Below are positions 40,610 through 49,703 of a stretch of 64,000 bases of DNA, piece by piece (the stretch's first letter is position 1; each line of letters opens with the position of its first letter). Under the pieces are notes generated by a model. It did not search any database and was not told where the DNA came from. It saw only the letters and a list, made by a program, of their open reading frames with translations. The position numbers and the translations under genes were made by a program. The DNA is from Phenylobacterium parvum (GTDB lineage Bacteria > Pseudomonadota > Alphaproteobacteria > Caulobacterales > Caulobacteraceae): NCBI RefSeq assembly GCF_003150835.1, contig NZ_CP029479.1, positions 1,674,001-1,738,000 of the forward strand, given 5' to 3'.

Positions 40610-42061
40610 TCAGGTTCCTTGAGCGGCCTTCCGGGCGGCGAGGGCCGCCTTGGTAGCCTCGAAGCGCGCCCTGGTGATCTTGTATCGAGCATAACAGACA
40701 GCGGCGATCAGGCCGGGAATTGTCGCCAGGATTCCATCGACGAACACCAGGTTGAAGAGCACATCGTCAGGCACGGAGCCGGGCTTGGCCTTGGGCGGAA
40801 AGCTGATCGCCCAGAGAGCGAGGCCTGCGAGGGCCGCTCCCAGGGCCTGGTCGATCTTAGCGGCCAGGTTCCGGGTCGAGTAGAGGACACCCTCCTGACG
40901 CACGCCGTGGGCCAGTTCGTTTTCGTCGGCGATGTCTGCGAGGGCGGACATGACCGTGATGCTGAGGACACTGGCTCCGGCATTGCCGACCGACGAGAAG
41001 GCGATCAGCATCGGCGTCAGGCCCGGAGTCTCGGAGCTCAGCACGCCGGTCAGACCAAGGATCATCGGTATCGCAGGCCCGATGGAAAAGACGACGGCCC
41101 AGATGATCATGTTCAGGCGCTTGTCGAGGCGCTGGTGCATGCGTGCGGAGAAGAGGAATCCTGTTCCGTAACCGACAAAGCTACCGAAGATGAACCACTT
41201 CAGCTGCTCGCTGGTCAGTCCCCAGAAGAAAGTATTCACGTACAGGTTCAGGCCGCCTCGGACCCCAATCATCATCGACAGGAAGAAGAAGGCGATGAGC
41301 AACCACATGTAATTGCGGTTCCCCAGCGCCTTGCCAACATCCTTTAGGAACTCAAGAGGGCTGAAACGAGGAAGGTTCTCGGGCGCCTTCGGCAGGCGGG
41401 GAATCTGGTCCCGGGTGTACCAGGCCGAGGCCAGCAAAAGCACCATGGCGGCCAGCCCGCAGCCAACAGCGAAGGGTCCGTATGGCTCGGGATTCAGGAG
41501 GCCCCTCGGGTACTCCGGCGTGGCCTTGAAGACGAAGTGAAGGGCGAGAAAGTTCATCCCCGCACCGCCGGCCCAGGTGAAGAAATTGTTCCAGCTCAGC
41601 ACCTTGGATCGTTCGATATAGTCCGTCGAGAGCTCGCCGCCGAGGGCCAGGTGAGGCGTGTTGAACAGGCTGATGGAGATCCGCATAAAGCTGACGGACA
41701 GGGCGAACCAAAGGAACAGAACAAGGTCAGAGGCCCCTGGCGGCGGATTGAAGACTGCGATCACGGACAAGGCGATGGGAACGGGCGCCAGGAAGAGGTA
41801 GGCGTGCCGCCGCCCGAACCGCCCACGGGTCCGGTCCGAGAGCGAACCGATGACCGGATCCGCAAAGCCGTCGAAGAAGAGGCTGGCGGAGACGGCCAGG
41901 CCCGCGAGAACCGCGTTCAGGCCGAGGATCTGGTTGTAATACAGCATGGCGTAGGAGCCGACCGTAGCCAGCACGATCGAGTCCCCGACGGATCCGATGC
42001 CGAAGAAGAATTTGGTGCGCAGGGGAAGCCGCTCGACAGAGCCGGCCTGGGCGCTGGACAT
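40610..42061 (-). CDS. GPH-family (glycoside-pentoside-hexuronide) MFS cation symporter
   Basis: A 483-residue carrier with 12 membrane segments. Diagnostic are FDGFADPVIGSLSDRTRGRFGRRHAYLFLAPVP (the GPH motif in TM2-3, shown here in part) and FNTPHLALGGELSTDYIERSKVLSWNNFF. Homologues such as MelB move sugars with Na+ or H+; many proteobacterial relatives have unknown substrates. The start at 42061 is preceded by GGGAG at good spacing; the longer open frame upstream is unsupported. It is divergent from a PAS-like gene. Confidence 0.9.
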   Translation of the reverse strand: MSSAQAGSVERLPLRTKFFFGIGSVGDSIVLATVGSYAMLYYNQILGLNAVLAGLAVSASLFFDGFADPVIGSLSDRTRGRFGRRHAYLFLAPVPIALSVIAVFNPPPGASDLVLFLWFALSVSFMRISISLFNTPHLALGGELSTDYIERSKVLSWNNFFTWAGGAGMNFLALHFVFKATPEYPRGLLNPEPYGPFAVGCGLAAMVLLLASAWYTRDQIPRLPKAPENLPRFSPLEFLKDVGKALGNRNYMWLLIAFFFLSMMIGVRGGLNLYVNTFFWGLTSEQLKWFIFGSFVGYGTGFLFSARMHQRLDKRLNMIIWAVVFSIGPAIPMILGLTGVLSSETPGLTPMLIAFSSVGNAGASVLSITVMSALADIADENELAHGVRQEGVLYSTRNLAAKIDQALGAALAGLALWAISFPPKAKPGSVPDDVLFNLVFVDGILATIPGLIAAVCYARYKITRARFEATKAALAARKAAQGT

Positions 42062-42275
42062 GAAATCACTCCCTGAAATGTGGACCGCGCCCCGATTCAT
42101 TGTCGGAACGTCGGCTAAGCCCGAAATCACACGTACGGCGGCCTTCAATTGCGCCGCATTGGCATCCAACGGGCAGAACGCCCCTAGGTCAACCTTCCGG
42201 ACGGCGTGCTTTCCCCTGCCCCGGCCGGGGGCTAGGATGAGGGTCAGGATTCTGTTGCGCCCGGAAGGACCCGTC

Positions 42276-42704
42276 ATGAACCAGGCTGCGCCCTTCGCCG
42301 TCGATGGCCCCCTGGCCCCGCCCCTCGCCCGGCTGCTCGCCTACTGGGAAGGCCTGAAGCGCGGACAGGCCGAGATCCCCTTCTGGGATGACCTTTCCGA
42401 GGTGAAGATCGAGGCCTCGGGGGCGGAGACCTTCATCCTGGATGTCTTCAGCCAGCCTGAACGCTTCCGGTTCAATGACCTCGAGGTCGCCCCGCCCGCC
42501 GTGGAGCGCGACCAGCTGCTGGGCCTCTTCCTGGACGACGTCGTCCTGCCTGAGGTCTTCGCCCTCCTGCGCGCCCAGGCCAGCGCCGCCACGGAACTGA
42601 TGCGCCCGACCCTCTACCGCGCCGGCGGCCTTCAGCGGCTGCTGCTTCCCGCCTGGGGCGAGGGTCAGGTCCGCATGCTGGTGGGCGGTCTCGCCCGGGG
42701 CTAG
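42276..42704 (+). CDS. PAS_5-like small sensory protein
   Basis: A 142-residue protein. LARLLAYWEGLKRGQAEIPFWDDL is close to the opening of PAS_5-type proteins (YWxxLRxGRxxPxRxD), followed by FILDVFSQPERFRFNDL and the closing strand pair YRAGGLQRLLLPAWGEGQVRMLVGGL. The central part is shorter than usual. The start follows GGAAGGAC. Such stand-alone PAS proteins are common in alphaproteobacteria with no known output. Its stop overlaps the convergent pfkB end. Confidence 0.68.
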   Translation: MNQAAPFAVDGPLAPPLARLLAYWEGLKRGQAEIPFWDDLSEVKIEASGAETFILDVFSQPERFRFNDLEVAPPAVERDQLLGLFLDDVVLPEVFALLRAQASAATELMRPTLYRAGGLQRLLLPAWGEGQVRMLVGGLARG

Positions 42705-43666
42705 GCGGGCCCCAGGACCTCCACCCGGACCTGCGGGCGAAGCCGGCGGATGTCCGCCCGGCGCGCCATCCCGGAACCCGGTGACAAGAGGGTGGCCGAT
42801 GCCGCCGCAACCGCCGTGGCCAGGGCCGCTTCAGGACGCGAGCCGCGCGAAAGCTCCCAGACGAGGCCCGCCATGAAGCTGTCCCCCGCCCCCACGGTGG
42901 ACACCGGCGTGATCGGCAGGGAGGGCGCGTAGGCTGCAAAGCCATCGCCCACGAGGAGCGCGCCTTCCGCGCCGAGGCTCAGGGCCACCCACTCGGCCTG
43001 TCCACCGGCGACGAGCGCCAGGGCGGCGTCCAGCTGCGCTGCGCGGTCGATGAGGTCCCGGCCCAGGCAGTCTCCGAGTTCCTTGCGGTTGGGCTTCACC
43101 AGCCAGACGCCCGCCTCCAGTCCCGCCTTCAGCCCGGCGCCCGAGGCGTCGAGGGCCAGTCGGACCCCCCGGCGGCGCAGCCGGACAGCGAGCCGGGTCA
43201 GGCGGCCCGGGTCCATACCCCCCGGCAGGCTGCCGCTGGCGACCAGGATGTCAGGCCGCGGCGCCATTCCGAAGACCGCCGCCTCCAGGGCCCTGACCTC
43301 CCCCGCGCCCAGCTTCGGGCCCGGCAGGACAAAGCGGAACTCGGCGCCGCGGGATCGGTCGAACACGGTGAAGCTCTGGCGGGTCTCCCCGGCGATCGGG
43401 ACGACCACCGCCTCGAGACCCTCGGCCTGGAGGCGCGCCTGGAGCGACTGGCCCGAAGGTCCGCCCAGGGGCAGGATGCAGGGCGCCCGGCCACCCAGGC
43501 GACGGATCACCCGGGCCACATTGACGCCCCCGCCGCCGGCGTCCTGCCGCGGGGCGTCGCACCTCAGCTTGTTCTCCGGCTCCACGGCGTCGACCGCCGT
43601 CTGGAGATCAAGGGCGGGGTTTAGGGTCAGGGTCGCTAGGACGCCCGAGGGGCTGGTGGTCGACAT
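42701..43666 (-). CDS. PfkB-family phosphofructokinase (1-phosphofructokinase / Pfk-II-like)
   Basis: A 321-residue ribokinase-fold sugar kinase. TLTLNPALDLQ is the FruK/PfkB opening, DAGGGGVNVARVIRRLGG the substrate loop, KPNRKEL the mid motif, and STVGAGDSFMAGLV holds the GAGD anion hole with catalytic Asp. The TLNPALD start favours a fructose-1-phosphate, tagatose-6-phosphate or fructose-6-phosphate kinase over ribokinase. PfkB genes are often in FixK-type oxygen-limitation regulons, which fits its neighbours. No PTS gene is nearby, so Pfk-II is more likely than FruK. Confidence 0.88.
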   Translation of the reverse strand: MSTTSPSGVLATLTLNPALDLQTAVDAVEPENKLRCDAPRQDAGGGGVNVARVIRRLGGRAPCILPLGGPSGQSLQARLQAEGLEAVVVPIAGETRQSFTVFDRSRGAEFRFVLPGPKLGAGEVRALEAAVFGMAPRPDILVASGSLPGGMDPGRLTRLAVRLRRRGVRLALDASGAGLKAGLEAGVWLVKPNRKELGDCLGRDLIDRAAQLDAALALVAGGQAEWVALSLGAEGALLVGDGFAAYAPSLPITPVSTVGAGDSFMAGLVWELSRGSRPEAALATAVAAASATLLSPGSGMARRADIRRLRPQVRVEVLGPA

Positions 43667-43707
43667 GCCGCGGCTCCCGGCGGAAATCCGGCGCCCAGAT
43701 GGCCTTG

Positions 43708-43724
43708 GGCGGGCGATTCCCGCC
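43708..43724. terminator. Hairpin between host-attachment gene and pfkB
   Basis: GGCGGG-CGATT-CCCGCC sits about 60 bp downstream of the host-attachment gene stop and ahead of the pfkB start on the same strand. It may end transcription of the upstream minus-strand genes. There is no U-tract, so confidence is low. Confidence 0.35.
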
Positions 43725-43785
43725 AGAGCCCGTTCCCCTCAGACGGAAAGCCGGGAGGGGCAAGACAGGCTGCAGGTTCATCACG

Positions 43786-44220
43786 TCAGAGCAGGCCGGG
43801 GGCGTGCAGCCAGGCCTTGATGTCGTGGTTGGACACCTTCAGCAGGTCCTTGGGAATCTCGGCCCGGATCCGCGAGCGCGCGCCCTCGGACAGGTCTTCG
43901 CGGATGGCCTTCAGGAGCCGGGGCGGAGCGGCGAGCACCAGGTGCTCGTACTCGCCCTTCTGCGCCTGCCGGTTGAGAAGGTCCGCCAGTTCCTTGGCGA
44001 AGGCCTTGCGGCGGCGGTCAGCGAGGCCATGCTGGCCCGTGCCGTGGCGCATCGCGGTGGCGCTCTCGAAGGATACCCCCGGGGGTCCCTGGTGGGCGTG
44101 GACCGTCGGCGGCTTCATCTCGCCCAGGGTGACCGGGTCGGAGTGGTCGCGGGCCCGCTCGATCCATCGGGCGCCGCCGCCCGCCGCGACGAGGATACGC
44201 GTGCGCTCAGATACGGTCAT
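43786..44220 (-). CDS. Host_attach-family protein
   Basis: A 144-residue soluble protein of the Host_attach family (first described as needed for attachment to host cells in Agrobacterium). The pattern ILVAAGGGARWIE at the N terminus and EYEHLVLAAPPRLLKAIREDL, then DLLKVSNHDIKAWL, fits the fold shared with peptide-release-factor-like (eRF1 domain 2/3-like) proteins. The family is widespread in oxygen-limitation and stress gene clusters, without proven activity. Its start overlaps the stop of the small lipoprotein gene by 4 bp. Confidence 0.85.
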   Translation of the reverse strand: MTVSERTRILVAAGGGARWIERARDHSDPVTLGEMKPPTVHAHQGPPGVSFESATAMRHGTGQHGLADRRRKAFAKELADLLNRQAQKGEYEHLVLAAPPRLLKAIREDLSEGARSRIRAEIPKDLLKVSNHDIKAWLHAPGLL

Positions 44221-44420
44221 TTCCGGGTCTCCGTCTGTGGAGCCGCCGAAGCGGCGGGACTGGGTTCGGAGAAGGCGGCGGTCTCTCCCGGCGGCGTCAC
44301 GTTGGGCGGCAAGCTCCGGTGACAGCCAGCGGCGGAGACCGACAGGCCGAGGGCCAGGGCCGCGGCGATGGCCCGGCCCCGCCTTGCACGATGGACGCCA
44401 GAATGTCTGCCGACGAACAT
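44217..44420 (-). CDS. Small lipoprotein
   Basis: A 67-residue predicted lipoprotein: an Arg-rich N terminus, a hydrophobic segment AIAAALALGLSVSAAGC with a lipobox-like end, then a short Pro/Ser/Ala-rich tail. No family recognised. The 4-bp overlap with the host-attachment gene and matching codon bias support it as real. Confidence 0.58.
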   Translation of the reverse strand: MFVGRHSGVHRARRGRAIAAALALGLSVSAAGCHRSLPPNVTPPGETAAFSEPSPAASAAPQTETRK

Positions 44421-44501
44421 GGACGCGCCTCCTCAGGTGGGGGCGAGTCTGCACGCCCCCCGGGGCCACGCCTTGATCTGCCGCAAAGCCGCCAGGCCGC
44501 C

Positions 44502-44834
44502 TCAGGGCAGGGGCAGGCTCTCCAGCCAGGCGGCGATGTCCTCGACATCGGCGTCGCCCATCTTCAGCGGCGGCATGTTGAAGTGACCGGTCTCGTCGAT
44601 TTCGGTCAGCCGGGCCCGGAGGCTGTGGGCGCGGTAGCGCGCGGCGAGGTTGGCGAAGGACGGCGCCTTGCCGGGTTCCGCCTCGCCGGTGATCGCGTGG
44701 CAGGTCCCGCACCGGGCCTCGGCGGTCAGCTGGCCGCGGGCGGCGGAGGGGCCATCCCCTCCCGGTGTCGAGGCGCATCCGGCGGCCAGGAGAAGTGCAG
44801 CGCAGGGCGCGAGGACGAGCAGGGTCGGACGCAT
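44502..44834 (-). CDS. c-type cytochrome lipoprotein
   Basis: A 110-residue protein: signal ending LLAAGC (C20, lipobox), one heme-binding CGTCH (C42 to H46), and a Met ligand in HFNMPPLKMGDAD near residue 88. It would be a periplasmic, membrane-tethered monoheme electron carrier. Its place near fixL/fixJ/fixK fits expression in low oxygen, where it could deliver electrons to a high-affinity oxidase encoded elsewhere. Confidence 0.9.
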   Translation of the reverse strand: MRPTLLVLAPCAALLLAAGCASTPGGDGPSAARGQLTAEARCGTCHAITGEAEPGKAPSFANLAARYRAHSLRARLTEIDETGHFNMPPLKMGDADVEDIAAWLESLPLP

Positions 44835-44838
44835 GGCT

Positions 44839-46431
44839 TCAGGTCTCCTTGGCGCCGGCGACGAGTTCGCCGATCCGCCGGATGAGGGCTTCGCGCGCCT
44901 CGGGGGGCATATCCTCGAGGCGTTCGTTGAGGTCGAGGATCAGCTGGGCCCGGGCGTTGTGCCAGTCCGGAGCGGCTGCAAGGCCAGGAGCGATCCGGGG
45001 CGGCGGGGCGGGTCCAGCCACGGCGCCGGCGGGGCTGAGCCGGTAGGCCTGGTCAACCTGGGGAATGATGACCTGCTCGCGGACCTGCCCGGCCTCGGCC
45101 AACCGCCGGGCCAGGCCCTCCAGGGCCGGAGGCTCTCCGTGGTCCAGGAAGATCGATCCGCGCACCGGGCCGCGCGCCTGGGCCCAGGACACGAGGCCGG
45201 CCGAGTCGGCGTGTCCGGAATAGACCTCGATGCTGCGAATTCGGGCCCGTACGCCGAAGTCCTCACCCTGGATCCGGACCCTGCGCGCACCATCGACCAG
45301 CAGCCTGCCGAGGGTGCCCACCGCCTGGTAGCCCGTGATCAGGACGGTAGCCTCGCGGTTCCACAGCAGGCGCTTGAGGTGGCGGCGGATCCGGCCGGCG
45401 TCGCACATGCCGCTGGCCGCCATGACGATGTGCCAGCCCCGGAGCTGTTCCAGCCGGTCGCTGTCAGCCGGATCGGGCGTGAACTTCAGCCGTCCGGCGC
45501 CGTGCAGGCAGGTGAAGGGATTGACCCCGGTCGCCCGGTTCCAGCCCCGCTGCCGGAACACCTCCGTCACTTCCGAGGCCATGGGCGAGTCCAGGAAGAT
45601 GTCCCCCTCGGGCGCCTGGCCCTCGTCCATTATGGTCATGATGTCGGCCAGCAGTTCCTGCGAGCGCTCGACGGCGAAGGCCGGGATCAGCAGGGGTCCG
45701 CCGGCGGCATGGGCGGCCTTCAGTTCCTCCGCCAGCAGGGTGCGGCGGTCCTCGGGCGTCACGCGGGGACGTTCCCGGTCGCCATAGGTCGACTCCAGGA
45801 TCAGGTGATCCACGCCCGCGGGTCCCTCTGGATCGGGCATGTAGTCGCGCCCGCCGGGGCCCAGGTCGCCTGAGAAGAGTAGGCGCACCGGCCCCTCACC
45901 GCCCTCGGCCTGGACCTCGACCGAGGCGCCGCCGAGGATGTGGCCAGCCTCCCACCAGATGGCCTCCAGCCCCGGCAGGACCTGGACCGCATCGCCCAGG
46001 CGGACCTTGACGAACTGGTCCATCACCCGGCGGGCGTCAGCCTCGGTATAGATCGGCTCGACCATCTCGCGCCCGCGCCGCTGGTTGCGGCGGTTCAGGT
46101 GGCGCACCTCGCTTTCCTGGATGCCGCCGGCGTCGGCCAGCATGATCCGGCAGAGATCGCGGGTCCCGGCCGTGGCGTAGACGGGACCCGAGAAGCCGGC
46201 CTTCATCAGCTTGGGCAGGAGCCCCGAGTGGTCGATATGGGCGTGGGTCAGGAGGACGGCGTCGATACCGCGGGGATCGAAGGGAAAGGGCGCATAGTTC
46301 AGGGCCTTGAGGGTCTTGGAGCCCTGGAACATGCCGCAGTCCACCAGCACCCGGAAACCGGGGCCGGAAAGCTCCGCGCAGGAGCCGGTGACGCATCCCG
46401 CTGCGCCGTGGAAGAGGAGATCAAGCGCCAT
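44839..46431 (-). CDS. MBL-fold beta-CASP RNase (YSH1/CPSF-like)
   Basis: A 530-residue nuclease. The metal-binding HAHIDHSGLLPKL motif, LESTYGDR, and the beta-CASP motifs VMAASGMCDAGRIRRHL and YSGHADSAGLVSW, with a C-terminal FLDHGEPPALEGL, match RNA-processing CPSF-73/Ttha0252-like enzymes. In proteobacteria this form is frequent in oxygen- or stress-responsive clusters with universal stress proteins. The start at 46431 replaces an upstream frame that would begin in the fixK promoter. Divergent from fixK. RNA target unknown. Confidence 0.9.
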   Translation of the reverse strand: MALDLLFHGAAGCVTGSCAELSGPGFRVLVDCGMFQGSKTLKALNYAPFPFDPRGIDAVLLTHAHIDHSGLLPKLMKAGFSGPVYATAGTRDLCRIMLADAGGIQESEVRHLNRRNQRRGREMVEPIYTEADARRVMDQFVKVRLGDAVQVLPGLEAIWWEAGHILGGASVEVQAEGGEGPVRLLFSGDLGPGGRDYMPDPEGPAGVDHLILESTYGDRERPRVTPEDRRTLLAEELKAAHAAGGPLLIPAFAVERSQELLADIMTIMDEGQAPEGDIFLDSPMASEVTEVFRQRGWNRATGVNPFTCLHGAGRLKFTPDPADSDRLEQLRGWHIVMAASGMCDAGRIRRHLKRLLWNREATVLITGYQAVGTLGRLLVDGARRVRIQGEDFGVRARIRSIEVYSGHADSAGLVSWAQARGPVRGSIFLDHGEPPALEGLARRLAEAGQVREQVIIPQVDQAYRLSPAGAVAGPAPPPRIAPGLAAAPDWHNARAQLILDLNERLEDMPPEAREALIRRIGELVAGAKET

Positions 46432-46514
46432 GCTGCAGACCCGGCTCCCTGCCGGCCCCACGCCAGCGACCGCTCCAGCCTATCCGAGTTGGGGCCGCCC
46501 GCCACTCTAGGTAA

Positions 46515-46528
46515 TTCCCCGTAGGGAA
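46515..46528. promoter_or_regulatory. Dyad in the fixK / beta-CASP divergent promoter
   Basis: TTCCC-CGTA-GGGAA is a perfect 5-bp inverted repeat with a 4-bp centre, 68 bp upstream of the fixK start and 83 bp upstream of the nuclease start. It is embedded in GTAATTCCCCGTAGGGAAC, which shows GTA elements reminiscent of FixJ-type sites. Binding by the FixJ encoded downstream is inferred. Confidence 0.45.
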
Positions 46529-46596
46529 CCGCCCCGTATAGGCCCGGCCGGCCCCGGGGCCTAGCCTGACTGCGTTGACCCTGAAGGAGCGACGCC

Positions 46597-47268
46597 ATGG
46601 CCCTCGCCTACGACTACAAGGACGCCCACACCCCCCTCGCCGCCCCCCAGCGGGCCGTGGAGCCAGCGTCCACCCTGGTCCGCATGGGCCTGACCATGAC
46701 CTTTGCGAAGGACGAGGAAATCTATGGCCAGGACGAGGACGCTGACCTGATCTACCGGGTCCTGGAGGGTGCGGTCCGGACCACGCGGGTCATGGCCGAC
46801 GGCCGCCGCCAGATCGGCGACTTCTACCTTGCCGGTGACATTTTCGGCCTCGAGACGGGTCCCCGCCATCGGTTCGCCGCCGAGGCCGTGCGGGACAGCG
46901 CGGTCCTCGTCGTCAAGGCCTCGGCCCTGCGCGCAGCCGGCGGCGATATCGAGCGGCTGGGCTGGGAGACCACCCGGCGGGAGCTGGAGCGGGCTCAGGA
47001 GCATGTCCTGCTTCTCGGCCGCAAGACCGCCTGCGAGCGGGTCGCCAGCTTCCTGAAGGACCTGTCCGACAAGGGCGGAAGCCCCGCCGTCGTCGACCTT
47101 CCGATGGGCCGCCAGGACATCGCCGACTATCTGGGCCTGACCATAGAGACCGTCTCGCGCATGCTGTCCCAGCTGCAGTCGGGGCGGATCGTGTCTTTCT
47201 GCGCCACCCGGCAGTTCCGGGTGGTCAACCCCCAAGGCCTTGCCCGGCTTGCGGATCAGGCCCAATGA
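46597..47268 (+). CDS. fixK: Crp/Fnr-family regulator, FixK-like
   Basis: A 223-residue regulator: cyclic-nucleotide-binding-like domain (about residues 25-140), then an HTH with LPMGRQDIADYLGLTIETVSRMLSQLQ. The recognition helix ETVSR (184-188) is the FNR/FixK specificity type, which reads TTGAC-like half-sites. No N-terminal cysteine cluster is present, so it lacks the FNR iron-sulfur oxygen sensor. It is thus a FixK whose activity depends on its own expression, driven by FixLJ. AAGGAG precedes the start. Confidence 0.9.
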   Translation: MALAYDYKDAHTPLAAPQRAVEPASTLVRMGLTMTFAKDEEIYGQDEDADLIYRVLEGAVRTTRVMADGRRQIGDFYLAGDIFGLETGPRHRFAAEAVRDSAVLVVKASALRAAGGDIERLGWETTRRELERAQEHVLLLGRKTACERVASFLKDLSDKGGSPAVVDLPMGRQDIADYLGLTIETVSRMLSQLQSGRIVSFCATRQFRVVNPQGLARLADQAQ

Positions 47269-47272
47269 AGAC

Positions 47273-47292
47273 GGGCCGGTCCTGACCGGCCC
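47273..47292 (+). terminator. Hairpin after fixK
   Basis: GGGCCGGTC-CT-GACCGGCCC is a perfect 9-bp stem with a 2-nt gap, starting 5 bp after the fixK stop and ending 32 bp before the stress-protein start. It could terminate or attenuate fixK transcription or process the message. No U-tract follows. Confidence 0.5.
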
Positions 47293-47324
47293 TGGCCCCT
47301 CATGGGCCCCAAGGAGGCGACATC

Positions 47325-48149
47325 ATGAGTTTCCGGTCCCTGCTCGTCCACGCCCAGCCGGGCGAAGGCTCGAAACTTCGCACCGAGGCGGCCGCCGCCC
47401 TGGCGATCCGGCTCGACGCCCTCCTGATCGGCCTGGGCGCAGAGGCCATCCCGCCTATCGCCACCACCGATCCGTACGGTTTCGGCACCGGCCAGTGGAC
47501 TCCCCTGCTCTATGAGCAACAGTCCCGGAACCTGGAGGCCGCCAAGGCCGCATTCGCCGCACAGACGGAAGGGGCGAAGACGGAATGGCGCTCGGTGGGC
47601 GACCTGCCCACACCGGCCATGGCCCGCGTCGCCCGCGCGGTGGATCTGGTGGTGACTGGCGGCCCGACCGGCTCGGGCGACATCTACAACACGGCCAGCA
47701 CGGCTGAACTGCTGATCAGCTCGGGACGGCCCATGCTGGTGGTCCCGCCCCACGGCGGCCGCCTGGAGACGCGCCGCATCATGGTGGCCTGGAAGGACAC
47801 CAGAGAGGCCCGGCGCGCCGTCTCCGACGCCCTGTCCTTCATGCACATGGCGGACGAGATCCTGATCGTCGCCCTTGGCCCCAAGGAAGACCAGGACGCC
47901 CTTCGCGCCCAGGCCGAAGACGTGGCGGGCATGATCTCGCGTCACAGCATGGCCCGGCCCCGGACCCATGTGGCGGTCTCAGGCGCCGATGACGTGCAGG
48001 TCGACCTCCTGTCCCAGGCGGACCGGATGGACGCCGACCTCATCGTGTCCGGCGCCTACGGGCACAGCCGGGCCTACGAATGGGTGCTGGGCGGCGTGAC
48101 CCGCCACCTGCTGCATGCCTGCGAGCGGTTCGTCTTCCTGAGCCACTAG
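47325..48149 (+). CDS. Universal stress protein, tandem-domain UspA
   Basis: A 274-residue protein. The C-terminal Usp domain has ILIVALG and the nucleotide-loop region LIVSGAYGHSRAYEWVLGGVTRHLLHAC. The first half is a divergent Usp domain including DLVVTGG and AELLISSGRPMLVVPP. An AAGGAGG site precedes the ATG. UspA proteins are typical FixK/FNR-regulon members. It is between fixK and fixL and likely expressed under hypoxia. Biochemical role unknown. Confidence 0.88.
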   Translation: MSFRSLLVHAQPGEGSKLRTEAAAALAIRLDALLIGLGAEAIPPIATTDPYGFGTGQWTPLLYEQQSRNLEAAKAAFAAQTEGAKTEWRSVGDLPTPAMARVARAVDLVVTGGPTGSGDIYNTASTAELLISSGRPMLVVPPHGGRLETRRIMVAWKDTREARRAVSDALSFMHMADEILIVALGPKEDQDALRAQAEDVAGMISRHSMARPRTHVAVSGADDVQVDLLSQADRMDADLIVSGAYGHSRAYEWVLGGVTRHLLHACERFVFLSH

Positions 48150-48200
48150 GCGGCCAAAGCGCATTCCCTCGACGACGGCCGAGGGCTAGGACTCCGGGTC

Positions 48201-49703
48201 ATGGACTCGGAAATCCAGAGAGAGATCGAGGGCGAGCCCCTTCGGAGACGGTGGCTGGCCTACGGACTTGCGGCCGCCGCCGTCATGGTGGTGCTGATGG
48301 CGAGGGTGGCCTTCACGCCCCAGCCGATCAGTCGCCTCGAGCTTTTCCTGCTCGCCCCCGCCCTGCTCGCGGCCGCCATCCCCGGAGGCGCGGGCCCCGT
48401 GGCCCTGGCCAGCATTCTCGGCCTCGCCGGATCCCTCGTCCTCGCGGGCGGCCGTCCGGTGATGGACGGCCAGGAAACGGTCGGCCTGGTCCTCTACCTC
48501 GCCGCCTCGGCGGCTATCGCCGCGGCGGCCTGGCGGCTGCGGCGGATGTCGCTCACCGCCCGGGCGATGCTGGCCGTATCCCGACAGCGCCAGGACCACC
48601 TCCAGTCCATCCTCGACACGGTGCCGGAAGGCATGATCGTGATCGACGAGATCGGAACCATCCGCTCGTTCAGCGCCGCGGCCGAGCGGCTCTTTGGCTG
48701 GACCTCCGCCGAGGCCGTCGGCCGGAACGTGCGCATGCTCATGCCCGACCCCTACCGGGCGGGTCATGACGGCTATCTGGGCCGCTATCTCGAGACCGGC
48801 GAGCGGCGGATCATCGGCATAGGTCGGGTGGCCGTGGGCATTCGCAAGGACGGCTCCACCTTCCCGATCGAACTGGCGGTCGGCGAGATGCGGACCGGCA
48901 AGAAGCGCTTCTTCACCGGCTTCATCCGCGACCTGACCGAACCCCAGGCGGCGGAGCGGCGCCTGCAGGACATGCAGTCGGAACTGATCCACGTCTCGCG
49001 CCTGACCTCCATGGGCGAGATGGCCTCGGCCCTGGCGCATGAACTGAACCAGCCCCTTTCGGCCATCGCCAGCTACATGAAGGGCTCGGTGCGCCTGCTG
49101 GACACCGGTGAGCCGGACCTGGAGCGGGTGCGGTCGGCCCTGACCGCAGCGGGTGACCAGGCCCTGCGGGCCGGCGAGATCATCCGGCGCCTCCGGGCCT
49201 TCGTCGGCAAGGGCGAGGCCGCCATGCGGATCGAGCCCTTGCCCAAGCTGATCGAGGAGGCCGGCGCCCTGGCCATGATGGGCGCCCGGGATTCCGGGGT
49301 CCGCCTAGAGTTTCGGCTTTCCCCTGACGCGGGGCTCGTCCTGGCGGACAAGGTCCAGGTCCAACAGGTGGTGCTGAACCTGATGCGCAACGCGGTGGAG
49401 GCCATGGGCGCCTCTTCGGTGCGCGAACTCACGGTCGAGTCTCGCCTCCTGAAGGAGGGATGGGTGGAGGTGCAGGTGTGCGACACCGGCGCGGGCCTGG
49501 CCCCGGACGTCCTGGAGCGCCTTTTCCAGCCCTTCATGACCACCAAGGCTGAGGGGATGGGCGTGGGCCTGTCCATCTGCCGGACCATCATCGAGGCTCA
49601 TGGCGGGGAGATCAGCGCCCGGAACCGGCCGGAAGGTGGCGCCGTCTTCCGTTTCACGTTACGCAGCGCAGAGCTGCCGCTGCCAGGCGAGATCGACGCA
49701 TGA
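48201..49703 (+). CDS. fixL: Oxygen-sensor histidine kinase FixL
   Basis: A 500-residue kinase. N-terminal membrane segments (about 19-37, 45-82 and 92-111) are followed by a PAS domain with the heme-binding His189 in [16 protein letters not shown] and Arg209 in RRIIGIGRV, both equivalent to the heme-ligand His and the oxygen-interacting Arg of known FixL. The DHp phospho-His is H280 in [13 protein letters not shown], followed by an HATPase domain ([10 protein letters not shown] and [18 protein letters not shown]). Heme loss of oxygen activates the kinase, which phosphorylates FixJ. It overlaps fixJ by 4 bp. Confidence 0.95.
   Translation: MDSEIQREIEGEPLRRRWLAYGLAAAAVMVVLMARVAFTPQPISRLELFLLAPALLAAAIPGGAGPVALASILGLAGSLVLAGGRPVMDGQETVGLVLYLAASAAIAAAAWRLRRMSLTARAMLAVSRQRQDHLQSILDTVPEGMIVIDEIGTIRSFSAAAERLFGWTSAEAVGRNVRMLMPDPYRAGHDGYLGRYLETGERRIIGIGRVAVGIRKDGSTFPIELAVGEMRTGKKRFFTGFIRDLTEPQAAERRLQDMQSELIHVSRLTSMGEMASALAHELNQPLSAIASYMKGSVRLLDTGEPDLERVRSALTAAGDQALRAGEIIRRLRAFVGKGEAAMRIEPLPKLIEEAGALAMMGARDSGVRLEFRLSPDAGLVLADKVQVQQVVLNLMRNAVEAMGASSVRELTVESRLLKEGWVEVQVCDTGAGLAPDVLERLFQPFMTTKAEGMGVGLSICRTIIEAHGGEISARNRPEGGAVFRFTLRSAELPLPGEIDA

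Noticed and set aside
42751..42932. Short plus-strand frame inside the kinase gene
   Set aside because: Antisense shadow of pfkB without any initiation signal.
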